The translations under genes and the position numbers were made by a program. Positions 13,062 to 15,958 of a stretch of DNA of 15,958 nucleotides are shown here, piece after piece. Source of the stretch: Actinomycetes bacterium (lineage in GTDB: Bacteria > Actinomycetota > Actinomycetes > Actinomycetales > Cellulomonadaceae); the NCBI GenBank assembly GCA_023424135.1, contig JAFAEH010000141.1, forward strand, positions 1 through 15,958, in the 5' to 3' direction. Numbering within the stretch: the first letter of the stretch is position 1; every line of letters starts with the position of its first letter. The notes beneath the pieces were generated by a model. That model was not told the origin of the DNA. It did not search any database and was given only the letters and a program-made list of their open reading frames with translations.

Positions 13062-13122
13062 GGCCCCCGGACCCGCTGCGGCGCACCCGAGACGGACGGG
13101 CGTCCGGGTCGCGACGTCCGCG

Positions 13123-15958
13123 CTACACCGCCGAGTACGCGACGACACCCCGACGCAGGGAGGCCACCGCCCGCTCGGCGGTCGCCCGCAGACGTGCCGT
13201 CGGCGCCGCACCCGCGACCTGGTCGAGCACGTCGACGACCTGCTTGCACCAGCGCACGAAGTCACCCGCGGCGAGGTCCGAGCCGCGCAGCACCGTCTCC
13301 AGGCTGCGCCCGGCCGCCCACCGGTGGATCGGCTCGACGAGCCCGAGGTCCAGCGGCTGGATCGTGTCCAGGCCCGCCTCCTGCTCGAGGTCCTCGAGCT
13401 GCGACCACGCGCGCACCGCGGCGTCGAGCGCCTGCCCGAGCCGCCCGTCGGGGCCGCCCGGCACACGGTCCTGGGTGTCCTCGTCGCGTCGCGAGCGGAA
13501 CACCAGGGTCGAGACGGCCGCCGCCAGGCCCGGCGCGTCGAGCTCGTCCCACACGCCACGGCGCAGGCACTCCGCGAGCACCAGGTCGTTCTCCGCGTAC
13601 AGGCGGCGCAGCCAGCGCCCGTCGTCGCTCACGCGCAGCGCACCGTCATCGTCGAGGGTGAGGTACCCGAGCGTGCGCAGCACGTCGCACGTGCGGTCGA
13701 ACACGGCCGCGATGGACCCCGTGCGCCCCGCGATGCGCTGCACGAGCGTCGCGTGCTCGTCGCGCAGCCTCATCCAGCGCTGCGCCCAGCGCGCGTGGTC
13801 CTCACGATCCGGGCAGCGGTGGCACGGGTGGGCGCGCAGCCGGCGGCGCAGCGCGTCGAGCTCGGCGTCCTGGGTCGCGGCCGCCCGTCGCTGGTCACGA
13901 CGCCCGGCGCGCGCGGGCCCGCCCGTGACGTCGAGCTCGTCGAGCCGTGCCCGCAGGCGTGCCGCGAGGTCCCGGCGCGCCGCCGGCACACGCACCTCGA
14001 ACCGGCGCGGCAGCGCCAACCGCCCGAGCGTGCGCAGCCCCGTGCCGACGTCGGCGACGGTCAGCCGGCGCACCTGACGGTCCGTCGTCAGGACCGTCGG
14101 GCGTGGCCCGTCGAACCCCCCACCACCCCCGGGGTCGACGACCACGGCATGCTGGGCGCGCCGCCCCACGGGGATCTCGACGACGTCACCGACAGCCAGC
14201 CCCTCGAGCGTGCGCGTCACGTCCGCGCGCCGGGACGCAGCCTCCTGACGGGCCAGGCCGCGCTCGCGGTCGGTGATGGCCCGGCGCAGGTCCATGTACT
14301 GCGCGAAGTCCCCCAGGTCGCAGCTCATGGCCTGCGCGTAACCCTCGAGCGCCTCGGCGTGGGTCTGCGCCTGGCGGGCGAGCCCGACGACGCCGCGGTC
14401 GGCCTGGAACTGCGCGAACGACGTCTCCAGGACGTCGCGCGCACGGTCGCGACCCACCTGCGCGACGAGGTTGACGGCCATGTTGTACGTCGGGCGGAAC
14501 GACGAGCGCAGCGGGTACAGGCGTCGTGAGGCCAGCCCGGCGAGCTGCACCGGGTCCAGCCCGGTGTGCGCCACGACGACGGCGTGCCCCTCGGTATCGA
14601 TGCCGCGACGCCCGGCGCGGCCCGTGAGCTGCGTGTACTCCCCCGGCGTGACGTCGACGTGCGCGCTGCCGTCCCACTTGACGAGCTTCTCGAGCACGAC
14701 CGAGCGCGCGGGCATGTTGATGCCGAGGGCCAACGTCTCGGTGGCGAACACGACCTTGACCAGCCCGCGGGAGAACAGGTCCTCGACGGTCTCCTTGAAC
14801 AGCGGCAGCATGCCCGCGTGGTGGCTGGCGACACCGCGCTCGAGGGCGGCGACGAACGCCTCGTACCCGAGGACGCCCAGGTCCTCCGGCGGGATCGCGG
14901 CGCACCGCTGCTCGGCGTGCCGGCGGATCTGCGACTGCTCGGCAGGGTTCGTCAGCCGCACCCCGGCGGACAGGCACTGCTGCACGGCGGCCTCGCAGCC
15001 GGCGCGCGAGAAGATGAACACGATCGCGGGCAGCAGGCCCTCGTCCGCGAGCTCGTCGACGACGACGAACCGTGGCACGGGTCGCACACCACCGCCGCCG
15101 GGCCGCCCGCCGGGACCGTGGCGTCCGCGCGACCCGCGCTGCGGCGGACCGCCGCGCTCGCGGCCACCCGTCGCGGCGCGGTGGCGCAGCAGGTGCGTCA
15201 GGTCCGGGTTGATCGGCGGGTCGACGCCCGGGTCGGTCGGGTCGACGTGCCCGGCGTACAGGTCCAGGAGCTGGTCGCCGACGAGCACGTGCTGGCCCAG
15301 CGGCACGGGGCGGTGCTCGCTGACGACGACCGTGGTGTCCCCCCGCACGGTCGCGAGCCAGTCGCCGAACTCCTCGGCGTTCGAGACGGTCGCCGACAGC
15401 GACACGAGCTGCACGTCGTCGGGCAGGTGGATGATCACCTCCTCCCAGACGGGACCGCGGAACCGGTCCGCGAGGTAGTGCACCTCGTCCATGACGACGT
15501 ACCCGAGCCCGTCGAGCGCGGGCGAGCCCGCGTAGAGCATGTTGCGCAGCACCTCGGTCGTCATGACGACGACGTCGGCGTCCCCGTTGACGTTCGTGTC
15601 ACCCGTGAGCAGGCCGACCCGGTCGGGGCCGTGCACGCGGGCCAGGTCGGCGTACTTCTGGTTCGAGAGCGCCTTGATGGGTGTGGTGTAGAACGCCTTG
15701 CGCCCGGCGGTCAGCGCCAGGTGCACGGCGAACTCCCCCACGACGGTCTTGCCCGCGCCCGTGGGTGCGGCCACGAGCACGCCGCTGCCGCGCTCGAGGG
15801 CGGCGCAGGCCTCGAGCTGGAAGTCGTCGAGGGGGAAGTCGAGGCGGGCGCGGAAGGTCGCGAGCTCGCCGTGCTCGGCGACGGCGCGGCGTCGTGCGGC
15901 GGCGTAGCGCTCGGCGGGCGACGGCTCGGGCGTCGCGGCCGGGCGCTCGGCGGAGGAC
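13123..15958 (-). CDS. helY: Ski2/Mtr4-like DEAD/DEAH-box helicase HelY (5' partial)
   Basis: This gene runs off the right edge. The frame stays open from 15957 inward, so the GTG at 15780 is not its start, and 944 residues are present. Counting from the first whole codon, an N-terminal RYAAARRRAVAEHGELATF segment and the Q-motif-like DFPLDDFQLEA precede Walker A APTGAGKT (64-71). Then come DEVH (157-160), motif III SAT (188-190), FATETLALGINMPARS and motif VI QLTGRAGRRG. The C-terminal DSHCT-type helical domain is visible as LRTLGYL...WLRRLYAENDLVLAE. It is the equivalent of M. tuberculosis Rv2092c and is probably a cytosolic RNA-processing helicase, by analogy with Ski2/Mtr4. A Gly/Arg-rich low-complexity insert (263-291) separates the two RecA domains. 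It ends with TAG. Confidence 0.93.
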   Translation of the reverse strand, partial: SSAERPAATPEPSPAERYAAARRRAVAEHGELATFRARLDFPLDDFQLEACAALERGSGVLVAAPTGAGKTVVGEFAVHLALTAGRKAFYTTPIKALSNQKYADLARVHGPDRVGLLTGDTNVNGDADVVVMTTEVLRNMLYAGSPALDGLGYVVMDEVHYLADRFRGPVWEEVIIHLPDDVQLVSLSATVSNAEEFGDWLATVRGDTTVVVSEHRPVPLGQHVLVGDQLLDLYAGHVDPTDPGVDPPINPDLTHLLRHRAATGGRERGGPPQRGSRGRHGPGGRPGGGGVRPVPRFVVVDELADEGLLPAIVFIFSRAGCEAAVQQCLSAGVRLTNPAEQSQIRRHAEQRCAAIPPEDLGVLGYEAFVAALERGVASHHAGMLPLFKETVEDLFSRGLVKVVFATETLALGINMPARSVVLEKLVKWDGSAHVDVTPGEYTQLTGRAGRRGIDTEGHAVVVAHTGLDPVQLAGLASRRLYPLRSSFRPTYNMAVNLVAQVGRDRARDVLETSFAQFQADRGVVGLARQAQTHAEALEGYAQAMSCDLGDFAQYMDLRRAITDRERGLARQEAASRRADVTRTLEGLAVGDVVEIPVGRRAQHAVVVDPGGGGGFDGPRPTVLTTDRQVRRLTVADVGTGLRTLGRLALPRRFEVRVPAARRDLAARLRARLDELDVTGGPARAGRRDQRRAAATQDAELDALRRRLRAHPCHRCPDREDHARWAQRWMRLRDEHATLVQRIAGRTGSIAAVFDRTCDVLRTLGYLTLDDDGALRVSDDGRWLRRLYAENDLVLAECLRRGVWDELDAPGLAAAVSTLVFRSRRDEDTQDRVPGGPDGRLGQALDAAVRAWSQLEDLEQEAGLDTIQPLDLGLVEPIHRWAAGRSLETVLRGSDLAAGDFVRWCKQVVDVLDQVAGAAPTARLRATAERAVASLRRGVVAYSAV

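Noticed and set aside
12746..14077. Plus-strand open frame overlapping the amidohydrolase and helY
   Set aside because: Ser/Arg-rich shadow spanning two real genes on the other strand.
13123..15780. helY taken as starting at the GTG at 15780
   Set aside because: The frame stays open to the window edge and encodes conserved helicase sequence (DFPLDDFQLEA) ahead of it, so the start is outside the window.

Overview
The window is high-GC actinobacterial DNA, densely coding, with no rRNA, tRNA, CRISPR array or insertion sequence that I can see. The right-hand part (from about 3.5 kb to the end) looks like a Micrococcales genome of Cellulomonas type: an RbpA of the Micrococcales form, an orphan ParA, Lnt, a YtcJ-like amidohydrolase and HelY, many start codons placed 6-8 nt behind a -10 box, and almost no AGG/AGA arginine codons. 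The left-hand part (1 to about 2.7 kb) looks more like Streptosporangiales: a fused mannose-1-phosphate guanylyltransferase/phosphomannomutase upstream of a zinc-ribbon FHA protein, a Streptosporangiales-type FtsR, and regular use of AGG arginine. The change lies near or inside the second MerR gene (2854-3471). That gene is strongly conserved in both groups and sits in the same place in both, so a chimeric join there should be excluded before the window is treated as one genome.

Layout. 1-650: 3' end of the sugar-nucleotide enzyme. 943-3471: the conserved actinobacterial block FHA (GarA-like), FtsR (MerR), BFN-type bifunctional nuclease and second MerR, equivalent in order to M. tuberculosis Rv1827-Rv1830, with good -35/-10 promoters before the FHA gene and the second MerR gene. 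3489-3514: strong hairpin between convergent genes. 3617-5142: divergent pair of orphan ParA (-) and MBL-fold hydrolase (+), separated by three copies of GACACGCCGG in alternating orientation, exactly 22 bp apart. 5202-5961: a 68-aa acidic protein and a GNAT acetyltransferase. 6014-6041: a match to the XerCD recombination site dif, lying between the convergent GNAT and HAD genes. 6073-9237: HAD hydrolase (-), a hypothetical protein (+), aldo/keto reductase (-) and rbpA (+), the last with a SigR/SigH-like promoter. 9382-15958: lnt, a YtcJ-like amidohydrolase and helY, all on the minus strand; helY runs off the right edge.

How it fits together. The FHA/MerR/BFN block, rbpA and helY are housekeeping or stress genes, and their M. 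tuberculosis equivalents lie in the terminus half of that chromosome. The dif match agrees with this. Genes to its left are mostly on the plus strand and genes to its right mostly on the minus strand, as expected where two replichores meet. I see no obvious new multi-gene system. The points most worth checking are the dif site, the phased half-site array at parA, the perfect 14-7-14 hairpin at 7018-7052, the rbpA promoter, and the possible genome join near 3 kb.
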